Below are positions 55,112-63,946 of a stretch of DNA of 64,000 nt, in pieces. The position numbers and the translations under genes were made by a program. Below the pieces are notes generated by a model. That model did not search any database. It was given only the letters and a program-made list of their open reading frames with translations, and was not told the origin of the DNA. The DNA is from an uncultured Thermanaerothrix sp. (GTDB lineage: Bacteria > Chloroflexota > Anaerolineae > Anaerolineales > Anaerolineaceae). Position 1 is the stretch's first letter, and every line of letters begins with the position of its first letter. The DNA is taken from assembly GCF_938028735.1 (NCBI RefSeq), contig NZ_CALIMF010000014.1:124001-188000 (forward strand). Direction: 5' to 3'.

Positions 55112-55684
55112 ATGACCATGAATATCGAGATTTTTGCACGCAACCTCGACCTAAATGACCGCATTAGAGAATACGTGCACAAGAAGGTTTCCAAACTTGA
55201 TCGGCTGATTAATGATGTAGAAGAAACCCGTGTTGACCTGGCCTATGTCAAATCGGCCCGCAATGCTGCTGACCGTCAGGTAGCGCAGATCACTTTGCGT
55301 GGGCGCGGATTCATTCTGCGCGTAGAGGAGCGCTCTGATGACCTCTTTGCCGCCATTGACGAGGCGGTTGATAAAATGCAACGCCAAATCTCTCGCTACA
55401 AGGGAAAGCACTACCGTGGTCGAGGTGACGGCACTCCAGCTTCCGCCGTGGCAGCGGTGATAGCGCCTCCTGAAGAAGAGGCTGAAGAAGAAGAGATGCC
55501 CATCATTGCTCGCCGTAAGACCTTTACGCTAGCACCCATGGACGAAATGGAAGCCATCGAGCAGATGAAACTCTTAGGCCACGAGAATTTCTTTGTTTTT
55601 TATAACGCGAACACAAACGCCATTAATGTGCTCTATCGGCGACGGGATGGCACCTACGGTCTAATCGAGCCAAAAATTGGGTAA
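55112..55684 (+). CDS. hpf: Long-form ribosome hibernation promoting factor
   Basis: A 190-residue HPF/RaiA of the long type. The N-terminal S30AE domain (EIFARNLDLNDRIREYVHKKVSKLDRLI, about 1-100) binds the decoding centre. An acidic, low-complexity linker (EEEAEEEE, about 125-135) leads to the C-terminal dimerisation domain (RRKTFTLAPMDEMEAIEQMKLLGHENFFVFYNANTNAINVLYRR) that joins two ribosomes into a 100S dimer. A GTGGAGGAC site precedes the ATG. It is followed by a strong terminator. Confidence 0.94.
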   Translation: MTMNIEIFARNLDLNDRIREYVHKKVSKLDRLINDVEETRVDLAYVKSARNAADRQVAQITLRGRGFILRVEERSDDLFAAIDEAVDKMQRQISRYKGKHYRGRGDGTPASAVAAVIAPPEEEAEEEEMPIIARRKTFTLAPMDEMEAIEQMKLLGHENFFVFYNANTNAINVLYRRRDGTYGLIEPKIG

Positions 55685-55702
55685 GTTGATAACCCTGTTT
55701 CT

Positions 55703-55732
55703 CCCCCTCGGCTTCCCGAGGGGGAATTTTTT
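55703..55732 (+). terminator. Rho-independent terminator of hpf
   Basis: A 9-bp GC-rich stem CCCCCTCGG / CCGAGGGGG with loop CTTC is followed by AATTTTTT, 18 bases after the hpf stop. Confidence 0.92.
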
Positions 55733-55825
55733 GCCCCCACCATGGCTCCGACTTGTCAAGCCTTATTCCATGCGCTATAATCCGCTCCGAAAAGTTAGCC
55801 ACCAGATACAAAGGGAGTTCTCATC

Positions 55826-56389
55826 ATGATTGACGTAAGTGATCTTCGCAAAGGTGTTACATTCGAACTCGACGGTAATCTTTATAAAGTACTAGAATAC
55901 CATCACCACAAGCCAGGGCGCGGGAACGCTATCATTCGCATTAAAGCCCGTAATCTCCGTTCAGGTGCCACCATTGAGAAAACGTTCGTCTCAGGGGAGC
56001 GCGTGCAAGATATTCGCCTGGATTATCATACGGCGCAATATCTCTACAACGATGGGGACACTTACTACTTTATGGATACGGAAACCTTTGAGCAGTACCC
56101 CATTCGAGCTGAAATCCTCGGCGAATCCGCGGGTTTCCTGAAGGAGAATCTGGAAGTGAAACTCACCTTCTACAACAACGAGCCGCTGGATATTGAACTC
56201 CCTACTACGGTAGATCTTGAAGTCACTCAGGCAGAGATAGCTGTGAAAGGCGATACAGCAACAGGTGTGACGAAAACGGTCACAGTTGAAACTGGCATGC
56301 AAATCCAGGTTCCAGCGTTTGTGGAAGTGGGTGATGTCATCCGTGTAGATACCCGTACTGGGGAATATGTGACGCGTGTCCAATCTTGA
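55826..56389 (+). CDS. efp: Elongation factor P
   Basis: A 187-residue three-domain EF-P that rescues ribosomes paused at polyproline. The KOW-like domain I loop reads HKPGRGNA with Arg32 at the tip, where many EF-Ps have a lysine that is modified; the C-terminal OB domain ends with VEVGDVIRVDTRTGEYVTRV, a good family match. GGGAG precedes the ATG. It is followed by the start of an overlapping unknown ORF. No modification enzyme gene (epmA, earP, ymfI) is seen in the window. Confidence 0.95.
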   Translation: MIDVSDLRKGVTFELDGNLYKVLEYHHHKPGRGNAIIRIKARNLRSGATIEKTFVSGERVQDIRLDYHTAQYLYNDGDTYYFMDTETFEQYPIRAEILGESAGFLKENLEVKLTFYNNEPLDIELPTTVDLEVTQAEIAVKGDTATGVTKTVTVETGMQIQVPAFVEVGDVIRVDTRTGEYVTRVQS

Positions 56390-56424
56390 AAAGCCTTCCA
56401 AGGCATTATGACTCTGTAACCCCT

Positions 56425-56778
56425 ATGCGTACCCCAGCCGGGACCGAGTGTCCCTTTTTCTACGGAAATTATTACCGCGGTCGTACCCAGGAAGAATGTC
56501 GTCTGATCGGCCCAGCCGCACCCCCCGATAACTGGACACCTGCTTTATGCCGCACGTGTCCGGTGCCCCGCATCACCCAGGCCAACGCTTGTGAACATCT
56601 GGTCATCCATGCCAGAGTAGAACGCCACTGGCTGGGGTTGCGCAAACGGGTGCACGTAAGTGCCTTCTGTCAGAAAGTTCGCCAGGAGGTTGACCATCCT
56701 GAGGTTGGCTGTGGCGAGTGCCATCCAATACCCTTATCCTTTCTGAACATTACCAATGACACTGACCCTTCTGATTGA
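56425..56778 (+). CDS. Cysteine-rich unknown protein
   Basis: An 117-residue protein with eight cysteines (C9, C25, C42, C45, C56, C82, C96, C99). Patterns such as CRTCPVPR, FCQKV and GCGECH suggest one or two metal sites, perhaps zinc or an Fe-S cluster. The N-terminal TECPFFYGNYYRGRTQEECRL looks conserved-type and repeated in spacing. I do not recognise a family. ATG at 56425 is chosen; an in-frame TTG at 56386 overlapping the efp stop is another option. The end overlaps the next gene by 23 bases. Function is unknown. Confidence 0.6.
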   Translation: MRTPAGTECPFFYGNYYRGRTQEECRLIGPAAPPDNWTPALCRTCPVPRITQANACEHLVIHARVERHWLGLRKRVHVSAFCQKVRQEVDHPEVGCGECHPIPLSFLNITNDTDPSD

Positions 56779-57976
56779 TCTTGATGACACTCTCTTAATC
56801 AACAATGCCGAGTTATTTCAGCAAGCCTATCTTAAGGCTCTAGCTGAGCATCTCAAGCGTTATGTTCCGCCCAAGAAGCTAATAGAACAACTCCTGACAG
56901 CCACGCATGCTTTGTATCGGAAGAAGTCGCCTCGGGGAACACTGAAATCCACCTTTGACGCGCATTTTTACCCCGCCTTGGGTGTATCCCAAGCCTTGCT
57001 TGAACAACCAATCCACGACTTTTACGCCAATGTCTTTCCTTCCCTGCGCACTTATACCCAACCACGTCCAGAAGCGGTTGAACTCGTGGAAAGGGCTATG
57101 GCCAGAGGTCACCGAGTGGTCGTAGCCACCAACCCACTCTTTCCACGTGTAGCCATTCTAGAACGCCTACGGTGGGCCCTGCTTCCACCTGAAATTTACC
57201 TTTTCACCCTGATACCCGATTATGAGACCTTCCACTTTTGCAAACCCAATCCAGCCTTCCTGGCTGAGATCCTAGCCACCCTGCAGTGGCCTGAGGGGAG
57301 CGTAGTCATGATTGGAAACAGCGCTGAGGAGGATATCCTCCCGGCTGAGGCACTTGGACTGCCAACCTATTGGGTGAATACATCTTCTCATCCTAGTTCG
57401 ATACAAAAACACCCCTTGAGTTGCCAAGGTCCCCTTTCTGGGGTTATGGATTGGCTGAATGAGATAGAAAAAGCGGTCAGGAGCCCGGAGATCAAGTCCC
57501 CCTCGGCTATTATGGCAGCGCTGGCAGCCACTCCAGCCGCCATCGAGAACCTGACTCGTACTCTAATCCCACCCCTCTGGACAAAGCGCCCCGCCCCCCA
57601 AGAATGGGCAATCAACGAAATTATTTGCCACTTAAGAGATGTTGACGCTGAAGTCAACTTACAGCGGTTAGATCTTCTGTTAAGCGATGAAAATCCTTTC
57701 GTTCCTGGGGTGAACACCGATAGCTGGGCCGAGGTGCGAAACTATCACGCTCAGAACGGCCTCCAAGCCCTAGAAGATTTCATGGCAGTGCGCACAATGA
57801 TGCTTGAGCGCCTTGAAACTCTCTCTCCCGCCGATTGGCAACGCTCGGCCCGCCACGCCATCTTTGGTCCCACCACCCTCCAGGAAATTATGGAATTTGT
57901 GGTGACCCACGACCGCACACACATTCGCCAAATCGGCAACACCATAGACCAGGTAATGCGACATTACTCCTCTTAA
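56756..57976 (+). CDS. HAD-superfamily hydrolase fused to a DinB-like domain
   Basis: A 406-residue fusion. Residues 1 to about 235 form a HAD phosphatase: LLIDLDDTLLINN (nucleophile Asp near residue 8), VVVATNPLFPRVA (motif II), FCKPNPAFLAEIL (motif III Lys) and VVMIGNSAEEDILPA (motif IV). Residues about 255-400 form a DinB-type metal helical bundle with CHLRDVDAEV near 300 and FVVTHDRTHIRQI near the end, giving the three-His metal site. The start overlaps the previous gene and the end overlaps the convergent gene by 4 bases. The combined function is unknown. Confidence 0.8.
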   Translation: MTLTLLIDLDDTLLINNAELFQQAYLKALAEHLKRYVPPKKLIEQLLTATHALYRKKSPRGTLKSTFDAHFYPALGVSQALLEQPIHDFYANVFPSLRTYTQPRPEAVELVERAMARGHRVVVATNPLFPRVAILERLRWALLPPEIYLFTLIPDYETFHFCKPNPAFLAEILATLQWPEGSVVMIGNSAEEDILPAEALGLPTYWVNTSSHPSSIQKHPLSCQGPLSGVMDWLNEIEKAVRSPEIKSPSAIMAALAATPAAIENLTRTLIPPLWTKRPAPQEWAINEIICHLRDVDAEVNLQRLDLLLSDENPFVPGVNTDSWAEVRNYHAQNGLQALEDFMAVRTMMLERLETLSPADWQRSARHAIFGPTTLQEIMEFVVTHDRTHIRQIGNTIDQVMRHYSS

Positions 57977-58890
57977 CTCCGTTCCGCCTCGCCCCCGGTG
58001 CTGACCCCCGAGGTTTGGACTGGGGTTTCCACACGGAAGACATCCAGAATACGGCGTACGATCTCGTAAACCACATTTTGCTTAAAACCGGAGATCCATG
58101 CCAACACATAAATAACAAAAGCGGAGCGAATATTAAACCCAGGCTCAATCCCTGCAGTCAAAGAGAAGAAACCTGCTTGAATAACAAGAAAGACAAACCC
58201 TCCTAACATAACCCCCAAAACAGGATTGGTGAGATACCACATAGTATACTGAGGATCAAAATCCTGCTCTTTGGCTACGTGCTTCCACAACGCATAAAGC
58301 GCTCCCACCACCCCACCCAGTCCGCCCCAAATCAGACTGCTTAGCAAGTGAACCAGGTTAACCTCTGCGATGGGACTGGCATTCCGAATAACCTCGTAGG
58401 TTGGCGCTAGATTGATCTGAAGCACTCCCCAGGCTAACACGCTAAACCAAAAGATCTCGTAAAGAAACAGTGGAAATCCAACCCTCTGCGAAGCCCTTCT
58501 CACCCTTTCCATAAAAGCAAGGTAGTATTCCACTTCACTTAATAGGCGCTCAGCCTCTTCATAGTACTCACTACCCTGACCAAACAGGTTCTGAGCCTTT
58601 TCCAGAAGATCAAGAAAAGTCACCGCCTTTTGCGGGTTGTTGACGGTGGATCGGATACTATCCCGGACTCCATCCACACGATCTATAAAGTTTCGCTCAA
58701 ATAATTCATGCCATTCACTTACCTTGTCCGTTGCTCTGGAAACTTCGCGAAGAGTTACCGGCCATTCACTGCCAGGGGAGTCGGGGTTAGCTAATTCGCT
58801 GGTTAAGTTTCCTGAAGAAACATCCGGCTGGACAACATCTGGTGAATTTTCCACCCCAACACCCCGCGACCCAACATTCTCCTCAAGCAT
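57973..58890 (-). CDS. Four-helix membrane protein with long soluble N-terminus
   Basis: A 305-residue protein. An unstructured N-terminus (1-45) leads to a helical soluble region (about 55-140, with QNLFGQGSEYYEEAERLLSEVEYYLAFM). Four transmembrane helices follow (about 145-165, 183-205, 228-250, 257-280). A short tail ends the protein. I recognise no family. A consensus promoter (58917-58945) and GAGGAGG ribosome site precede its ATG, and it stands alone, divergent from ftsH and convergent with the HAD-DinB gene with a 4-base overlap. Confidence 0.68.
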   Translation of the reverse strand: MLEENVGSRGVGVENSPDVVQPDVSSGNLTSELANPDSPGSEWPVTLREVSRATDKVSEWHELFERNFIDRVDGVRDSIRSTVNNPQKAVTFLDLLEKAQNLFGQGSEYYEEAERLLSEVEYYLAFMERVRRASQRVGFPLFLYEIFWFSVLAWGVLQINLAPTYEVIRNASPIAEVNLVHLLSSLIWGGLGGVVGALYALWKHVAKEQDFDPQYTMWYLTNPVLGVMLGGFVFLVIQAGFFSLTAGIEPGFNIRSAFVIYVLAWISGFKQNVVYEIVRRILDVFRVETPVQTSGVSTGGEAERS

Positions 58891-58916
58891 CTTTTTCTCC
58901 TCCTCTGGGTATCTTG

Positions 58917-58945
58917 AGTATATCCAAACGCATCCGGCTTGTCAA
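58917..58945 (-). promoter_or_regulatory. Promoter of the four-helix membrane protein gene
   Basis: On the minus strand TTGACA (58945-58940) and TATACT (58922-58917) are 17 bases apart, 26 bases before the ATG. Confidence 0.75.
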
Positions 58946-59072
58946 AGTCTATATGATAGCCTAAACGAACTTTATAAATCCTGGTATCTTGGTGTCGAGA
59001 TTGGTATAATTCCACCAGAAAATCATCTTATGCATATAAACCTTACAGGTTTAAGAACTGACGGAGGTCAGT

Positions 59073-60932
59073 GTGAATTCACGAAACCAATCCTACATCA
59101 TTTACCTGCTACTGTTTGTAGCCATCATTGTCATGGTGGTCTACAACTTCAGTCAGCGGGGAAGCACCTCTGAAGTTTCTATCAATCAGTTAGCCGAGGA
59201 CATTAAGCAGGGCCGCGTTAGCAAGATTGAGGAGAACGAGAATCGCTTGCGCGTCGTATACAAGGACCTGACAGAAGCCATCTCGACCAAGGAGGCAAAC
59301 GCCACACTGGTTGAGCAATTGCTCAACCTGGGCGTAACCCAGGAACAACTGCATCCCAACAACATCAGCATCATCATCAAGCCTCCAAGCCCATGGTTGG
59401 GAGTTGTTACAGCATTAGGGTACATCCTTCCCTTCATCCTCCTGATTGGGGCTTTCTTCTTCATCTTTCGACAAGCTCAGGGCACCAACAATGCTGCCAT
59501 GTCTTTTGGCAAGTCACGCGCACGTATGTTTACGGGCGATCACCCTACCGTAACATTTGCAGATGTAGCGGGCGTAGATGAGGCAAAAGAAGAGTTGAAA
59601 GAGGTGGTTGAGTTTCTACGTGAACCGCAGAAGTTTATCGCCTTGGGTGCTCGAATTCCTAAGGGCGTGCTTCTGGTGGGCCCTCCTGGTACTGGGAAGA
59701 CCCTTTTAGCCAAAGCCGTTTCCGGTGAAGCAGGTGTACCCTTCTTCTCAATCTCCGGTTCCGAATTTGTAGAGATGTTCGTCGGTGTGGGCGCGAGCCG
59801 AGTGCGCGATCTATTTGACCAGGCTAAGCGACATTCCCCATGTATCGTGTTTGTGGATGAAATCGACGCAGTAGGACGTCAACGCGGCGCAGGGCTTGGT
59901 GGCAGCCACGATGAGCGCGAGCAGACGCTTAACCAGTTGTTAGTTGAGATGGATGGTTTCGATACCGACACCAATATCATCATTATGGCCGCCACGAATC
60001 GCCCTGACATCCTTGATCCTGCACTCCTTCGTCCTGGGCGCTTTGACCGTCGTGTGGTCCTTGATCGCCCAGACGTGCGTGGGCGAGAGGCCATATTGCG
60101 GGTTCATGTCAAAGGGAAGCCCCTGGATAGTGATGTAGATCTTTCCATCCTGGCACGTGCCACGCCCGGCTTCGTGGGCGCTGATTTGGAAAACCTGGTC
60201 AATGAGGCTGCTATTCTGGCAGCGCGCCGCAATCGTAAAAGCATTTCTATGGCCGAATTTGAAGAGGCCATTGAACGCGTAATCGCTGGTCCAGAACGTA
60301 AGAGCCGTCTGATTAGCCAAGAAGAAAAACGTATCATCGCTTACCATGAGGCGGGCCATGCCGTCGTCATGAACGCCTTGCCTGAAGCCGACCCAGTGCA
60401 GAAAGTGTCTATTATTGCGCGTGGAATGGCCGCTGGCTATACACTTTCGCTACCGCAAGAAGATCGCACTCTGATGCCGCGGAAAAAACTGATTGCCGAG
60501 ATGGTAGGGCTATTGGGCGGACGAGCGGCAGAGGAACTGGTGTTTGACGACATCACCTCCGGTGCTGGCAATGATCTGGAACGGGTGACCCAACTGGCAC
60601 GGATGATGGTAACGCGTCTGGGCATGAGCGAGGAGCTTGGGCCCATGGTATATGGACAGAAAGAGGAGTTAATCTTCCTGGGTCGTGAAATTGCCGAGCA
60701 GCGCGATTACTCAGAAGCCGTAGCCGAGCAAATTGATCGTGAAGTGCGTCGTCTGGTCAATGAAGCCTATCAAAAGGCACGCCAGTTGCTTATTCAGTAT
60801 CGCGACAAACTGGATGCAGTTGCCCAGCGCTTGTTAGAAGTTGAGACGCTTTCACGGGAAGAATTCGAAGCCATCTTCCCTCCGCCGGTGCCCAAACACA
60901 GCGGTATTCCCAGCATGGTCTCCAACTATTAG
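59073..60932 (+). CDS. ftsH: ATP-dependent zinc metalloprotease FtsH
   Basis: A 619-residue membrane AAA protease. The start is a GTG at 59073 behind ACGGAGGTC. Two N-terminal helices (about 6-25 and 108-130) flank the periplasmic part. The AAA module has [23 protein letters not shown], pore segment [22 protein letters not shown], and Walker [12 protein letters not shown]; the zinc site is [10 protein letters not shown] near residue 430. It degrades damaged and regulatory membrane proteins. It ends at a strong palindromic terminator, indicating a single-gene operon. Confidence 0.96.
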   Translation: MNSRNQSYIIYLLLFVAIIVMVVYNFSQRGSTSEVSINQLAEDIKQGRVSKIEENENRLRVVYKDLTEAISTKEANATLVEQLLNLGVTQEQLHPNNISIIIKPPSPWLGVVTALGYILPFILLIGAFFFIFRQAQGTNNAAMSFGKSRARMFTGDHPTVTFADVAGVDEAKEELKEVVEFLREPQKFIALGARIPKGVLLVGPPGTGKTLLAKAVSGEAGVPFFSISGSEFVEMFVGVGASRVRDLFDQAKRHSPCIVFVDEIDAVGRQRGAGLGGSHDEREQTLNQLLVEMDGFDTDTNIIIMAATNRPDILDPALLRPGRFDRRVVLDRPDVRGREAILRVHVKGKPLDSDVDLSILARATPGFVGADLENLVNEAAILAARRNRKSISMAEFEEAIERVIAGPERKSRLISQEEKRIIAYHEAGHAVVMNALPEADPVQKVSIIARGMAAGYTLSLPQEDRTLMPRKKLIAEMVGLLGGRAAEELVFDDITSGAGNDLERVTQLARMMVTRLGMSEELGPMVYGQKEELIFLGREIAEQRDYSEAVAEQIDREVRRLVNEAYQKARQLLIQYRDKLDAVAQRLLEVETLSREEFEAIFPPPVPKHSGIPSMVSNY

Positions 60933-60953
60933 TTCACTTGACGAGCATCATGC

Positions 60954-60985
60954 AGAGTGCTTGCTCGAGCAAGCACTCTTTTTAT
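60954..60985 (+). terminator. Rho-independent terminator of ftsH
   Basis: The self-complementary AGAGTGCTTGCTCGAGCAAGCACTCT (in two halves, 60954-60966 and 60967-60979) is followed by TTTTTATT. Confidence 0.9.
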
Positions 60986-60996
60986 TCATCTCATAT

Positions 60997-61428
60997 TCAT
61001 CTCAGAAGAGGTCGAGGCTTTGACTGCAGCTTTTCCCAGGCTCCTCTCCAGGGTTCCCCTAAACGATGACGCACAGGGATCTGGACATGACCGACCCTAG
61101 AAGCCACTTCGCCAACCAAAGGCACAATCCCCTCCCAGTCCTCTTCGGCGAGTGCCTGTCGTAAACGACGACTCACAACCTGGGTCCACTCCCAATCCAA
61201 TCGAAAACGATCGGCCTTAAGCCAATAGCCGCGCTTCTCCCAAGCTTTGACCGTCTCATCAATATTTTGGGCAATCTCTTCCATTGCTAGCACCAGGAAA
61301 GCCACTAAATCCCGTGTCTGTGCATTAATTGTCCCTTGGCGCATTAGTTCACGTACCGCCAATGCCAGTGCTCTCACCAGAGTTTGACGCTGTTTGCCCA
61401 CACTGTCCGTCTGAATAACTCGACTCAA
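60997..61428 (-). CDS. Unknown small helical protein
   Basis: A 143-residue soluble protein, largely alpha-helical, with LVRALALAVRELMRQGTI and DLVAFLVLAMEEIAQNIDETVKAWEKRGYWLKADRFRLDWEW as its main body. No catalytic or metal motif is visible. The start is a TTG at 61428 behind TTTGGAGG, which is a good ribosome site; a TATAAT lies on the same strand at 61476-61471. It lies between the ftsH terminator and the tRNA-Leu gene on the other strand. I do not recognise its family. Confidence 0.65.
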   Translation of the reverse strand: MSRVIQTDSVGKQRQTLVRALALAVRELMRQGTINAQTRDLVAFLVLAMEEIAQNIDETVKAWEKRGYWLKADRFRLDWEWTQVVSRRLRQALAEEDWEGIVPLVGEVASRVGHVQIPVRHRLGEPWRGAWEKLQSKPRPLLR

Positions 61429-61567
61429 TGATCCTCCAAAGGCTCGCTACTGGATTGTCAATTGGCTCAGATTATAGCCTTTATTTTCCAAAAGAAAAGA
61501 CATGTGATCAAGCCGACTTATGGTGACTTCAAAATCACACGCGCAGTCCGCTCTAACGAACGGGTCA

Positions 61568-61596
61568 TTGACGCAAAGGTTAGTTCTGCTTATAAT
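61568..61596 (+). promoter_or_regulatory. Promoter of tRNA-Leu
   Basis: TTGACG (61568-61573) and TATAAT (61591-61596) have an ideal 17-base spacer. The predicted start is about 12 bases after the -10 box, matching the tRNA 5' end at 61608. Confidence 0.85.
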
Positions 61597-61607
61597 TTCG
61601 TCAGTCA

Positions 61608-61692
61608 GGGGAAGTGCTGGAACTGGCAGACAGGCGTGACTTAGGATCACGTGCCGCAAGGCGTGCGGGTTCGAGTCCCGCCTTCCCCACCA
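61608..61692 (+). tRNA. tRNA-Leu (anticodon UAG)
   Basis: A class II tRNA with a long variable arm. The 7-bp acceptor GGGGAAG / CTTCCCC encloses a D arm, an anticodon arm CGTGA-CTTAGGA-TCACG with anticodon TAG, a variable stem TGCCGCAAGGCGT, and a TTCGAGT T-loop. The 3' CCA is encoded at 61690-61692. UAG reads CUA and, by wobble, other CUN leucine codons. Confidence 0.97.
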
Positions 61693-61731
61693 AAGCGAAA
61701 AGACTATGCAATGCGAAAGGATGACAAATAG

Positions 61732-63222
61732 GTGGTAAACATCATCGAAAAAACACAACGTGATGACCATCAGGTCTACATTGTGGCTGAGTTTGAGCCT
61801 GAGGTTTGGGAGGACTATAAGCGTAAAGCAACCAGGAAATTGGGCGAAAGGGTACGTATTCCTGGCTTCCGCCCAGGCAAAGCCCCTCTAGAGATGGTAC
61901 GTCGAACTGTGGGGAACGAAGCCATCGAGGAACTGGCCATCGAAATGCTCATTGACGACAAATACGGGGATATGCTGAAGACCGCCGAAGTCAACCCAGG
62001 TGCGCCGGGGCGCTTGGAAAATATTCTAAGCCGCGAACCCCTGCGCCTGGCTTTTGTGGTGCCATTAGAGCCCGTTGTAGAATTGGGCGATTATCATAAG
62101 ATCCGCGTCGAATCCGAAACAGCGGTAGTTTCTGAGGAAGAGGTAGAGGAATACATTCAAAATATTCTGCTTGCTAACGCAGTGGCAGAGCCGGTGGATC
62201 GACCAGCCCAAGACGGGGATGTCGTATACGTTAAATACCAGTGGGCTGTCCTGGAAGGTGAAGAAACACCCTCGAACTTTTCTGAACCTGAAGCAGCAGA
62301 GTACCTTATTGGAAGGAAGCCCGAAACGGAACGCCCTTTCCCAGGTTTCTCAGCCCATTTGGTTGGCCTAACCGCAGAGCAGGAAACCTCCTTTGTCCAT
62401 GAGTTTCCACAAGACTGGGAGCAGGAGAACCTGCGAGGCAAAAAGGTCGTGTACCGAGTTGTAGTGCAAAGCGTCAAACAGTTAAGTGTTCCCGAACTCA
62501 CAGATGAATTTGTCCAATCGGTGTTTCCAGAGTTAAACTCTGTGGATGATCTTCGCAAACGTGTGCGCACGTCTCTGGAGGCCAGCCATCGGGCTGAGGC
62601 CGATAGTGAACTGGCTGAAAAAATGCTGAATCGCATCCGTGAACAAGCCACTCTCAAGTACCCCCCACAACTCGTCGAAGAAGAAATCTCACGCCAACTC
62701 ACGCGTTGGGAAGCGGAACTCCGCAATTACGGACTTAATCTCGAATCTTATCTGCGCATCACAAACAAGGATCCCCAGACTTTCATCAACGAAACCATCC
62801 GCCCCGCTGCAATTCAAGCATTAGAACGCCGCCTCCTGGTGGATAAACTCATTCAACAGGAGAATATTCAGCTATCCCAAGAAGCCTACCAGCGGGCCGT
62901 TGAAAGCCTGGTTGGAGACATCTCGCGTCTTCCCAAACGCGAGCAAAAACGGTTGGGCAATCGTGTTTCTGTGGAATTAGAGCGCCGCCTCAGCAATGAA
63001 CTGGTCAGCGAGTTGATTGAGCGCCTCAAAGCCATTGCCAGTGGGCAGATTGAGAAGATGGACGTTCGGGTCTCTGATGAGAACACGTCCATGTCTGAAT
63101 CCACTGGTGAAACTCCAACAAACAACCCGCCCATTCCCCAGGCCGAGGCTGTTACAGAGACTGCCAAACTAGAAGCAGATAGGGTAGAATCTAATGTAGA
63201 TACGAAAAAGTCAGAATCTTGA
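61732..63222 (+). CDS. tig: Trigger factor
   Basis: A 496-residue ribosome-associated chaperone. The start is a GTG at 61732 behind AAAGGATGA. The N-terminal ribosome-docking part has [18 protein letters not shown] (the GFRxGK-P signature near residue 42). A FKBP-type PPIase domain spans about 145-245, and a long helical C-terminal substrate arm follows from 255. The last 45 residues are an acidic, low-complexity tail beyond the usual length. It is followed by clpP with a 22-base gap, a common tig-clpP pairing. Confidence 0.95.
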   Translation: MVNIIEKTQRDDHQVYIVAEFEPEVWEDYKRKATRKLGERVRIPGFRPGKAPLEMVRRTVGNEAIEELAIEMLIDDKYGDMLKTAEVNPGAPGRLENILSREPLRLAFVVPLEPVVELGDYHKIRVESETAVVSEEEVEEYIQNILLANAVAEPVDRPAQDGDVVYVKYQWAVLEGEETPSNFSEPEAAEYLIGRKPETERPFPGFSAHLVGLTAEQETSFVHEFPQDWEQENLRGKKVVYRVVVQSVKQLSVPELTDEFVQSVFPELNSVDDLRKRVRTSLEASHRAEADSELAEKMLNRIREQATLKYPPQLVEEEISRQLTRWEAELRNYGLNLESYLRITNKDPQTFINETIRPAAIQALERRLLVDKLIQQENIQLSQEAYQRAVESLVGDISRLPKREQKRLGNRVSVELERRLSNELVSELIERLKAIASGQIEKMDVRVSDENTSMSESTGETPTNNPPIPQAEAVTETAKLEADRVESNVDTKKSES

Positions 63223-63244
63223 AGAAGAAAGAGTAGGGAGCCTT

Positions 63245-63850
63245 ATGAGTTTGAACAATTTTGACCTCATCATCCCAATGGTGATTGAATCTTCGGCCCG
63301 GGGTGAACGTGCTTACGATATTTATTCGCTTCTGCTCAAAGAGCGAATCATCTTCGTCGGTACGCCTATTGACGATCAGGTAGCCAACCTGATTGTTGCC
63401 CAATTACTCTACCTGAGCCGCGAAGATCCCGAAAAGGGCATTCAGATGTACATCAATTCTCCAGGAGGGCAAATTTACGCCGGTTTGGCCATTTATGACA
63501 CTATGAAGATGATCCCCAACAAGATCAGCACCGTGGCGGTTGGTGTCACGGCTTCTTTCGGCACCGTGTTGCTGGCTGCAGGTACCAAGGGGCAACGCTA
63601 TGCACTACCGCATGCCACTATCCACATGCACCAGCCTCTAGGTGGTGCGCAGGGCCAAGCTTCCGACATTGAAATCCAGGCTCGCGAGATTCTACGCCTC
63701 AAATCGCAGCTCAATCAGATTCTGGCAGAGTGCACCGGCCAGCCCCTCGAAGTCATTGAGCGTGATACAGAGCGGGATTTCTATCTCGATGCCTACCAAG
63801 CAGTGGAATATGGGATTGTGGATCAGGTGTTGACCCCCCCCGAAAAATAA
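63245..63850 (+). CDS. clpP: ATP-dependent Clp protease proteolytic subunit
   Basis: A 201-residue serine protease. The nucleophile Ser is in [15 protein letters not shown] (A-S-F here; A-S-M in most ClpP), the His in [20 protein letters not shown], and the acid in [21 protein letters not shown]. It assembles as a 14-mer and works with ClpX or ClpC. The GGAG before the ATG is close to the tig stop, so both are likely on the same message. The clpX gene is not in the window. Confidence 0.95.
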   Translation: MSLNNFDLIIPMVIESSARGERAYDIYSLLLKERIIFVGTPIDDQVANLIVAQLLYLSREDPEKGIQMYINSPGGQIYAGLAIYDTMKMIPNKISTVAVGVTASFGTVLLAAGTKGQRYALPHATIHMHQPLGGAQGQASDIEIQAREILRLKSQLNQILAECTGQPLEVIERDTERDFYLDAYQAVEYGIVDQVLTPPEK

Positions 63851-63900
63851 GGATAGGCAACACCACCGCGGTTTCTCTTTCTCGATGATGTCACCTCGCG

Positions 63901-63926
63901 AGCCGGATAGCTGTTGCTGTCCGGCT
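63901..63926 (+). terminator. Hairpin after clpP
   Basis: The stem AGCCGGATAGC / GCTGTCCGGCT (one mismatch-like T-G pair, loop TGTT) lies 50 bases after the clpP stop. No T run follows, so it may be an attenuator between clpP and the next gene. Confidence 0.5.
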
Positions 63927-63946
63927 TGCTCTGTCGGAGAACACCT

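Noticed and set aside
61447-61770. A 107-codon ORF on the minus strand covering the tRNA-Leu region
   Set aside because: It is antisense to a clear tRNA gene; the WGRRDSNPHALRH stretch is a well-known artefact of translating tRNA-Leu, and the frame also overlaps the start of tig.
62157-62726. A 189-codon minus-strand ORF within tig
   Set aside because: It is a serine/arginine-rich antisense frame of the trigger factor gene without ribosome site or family.
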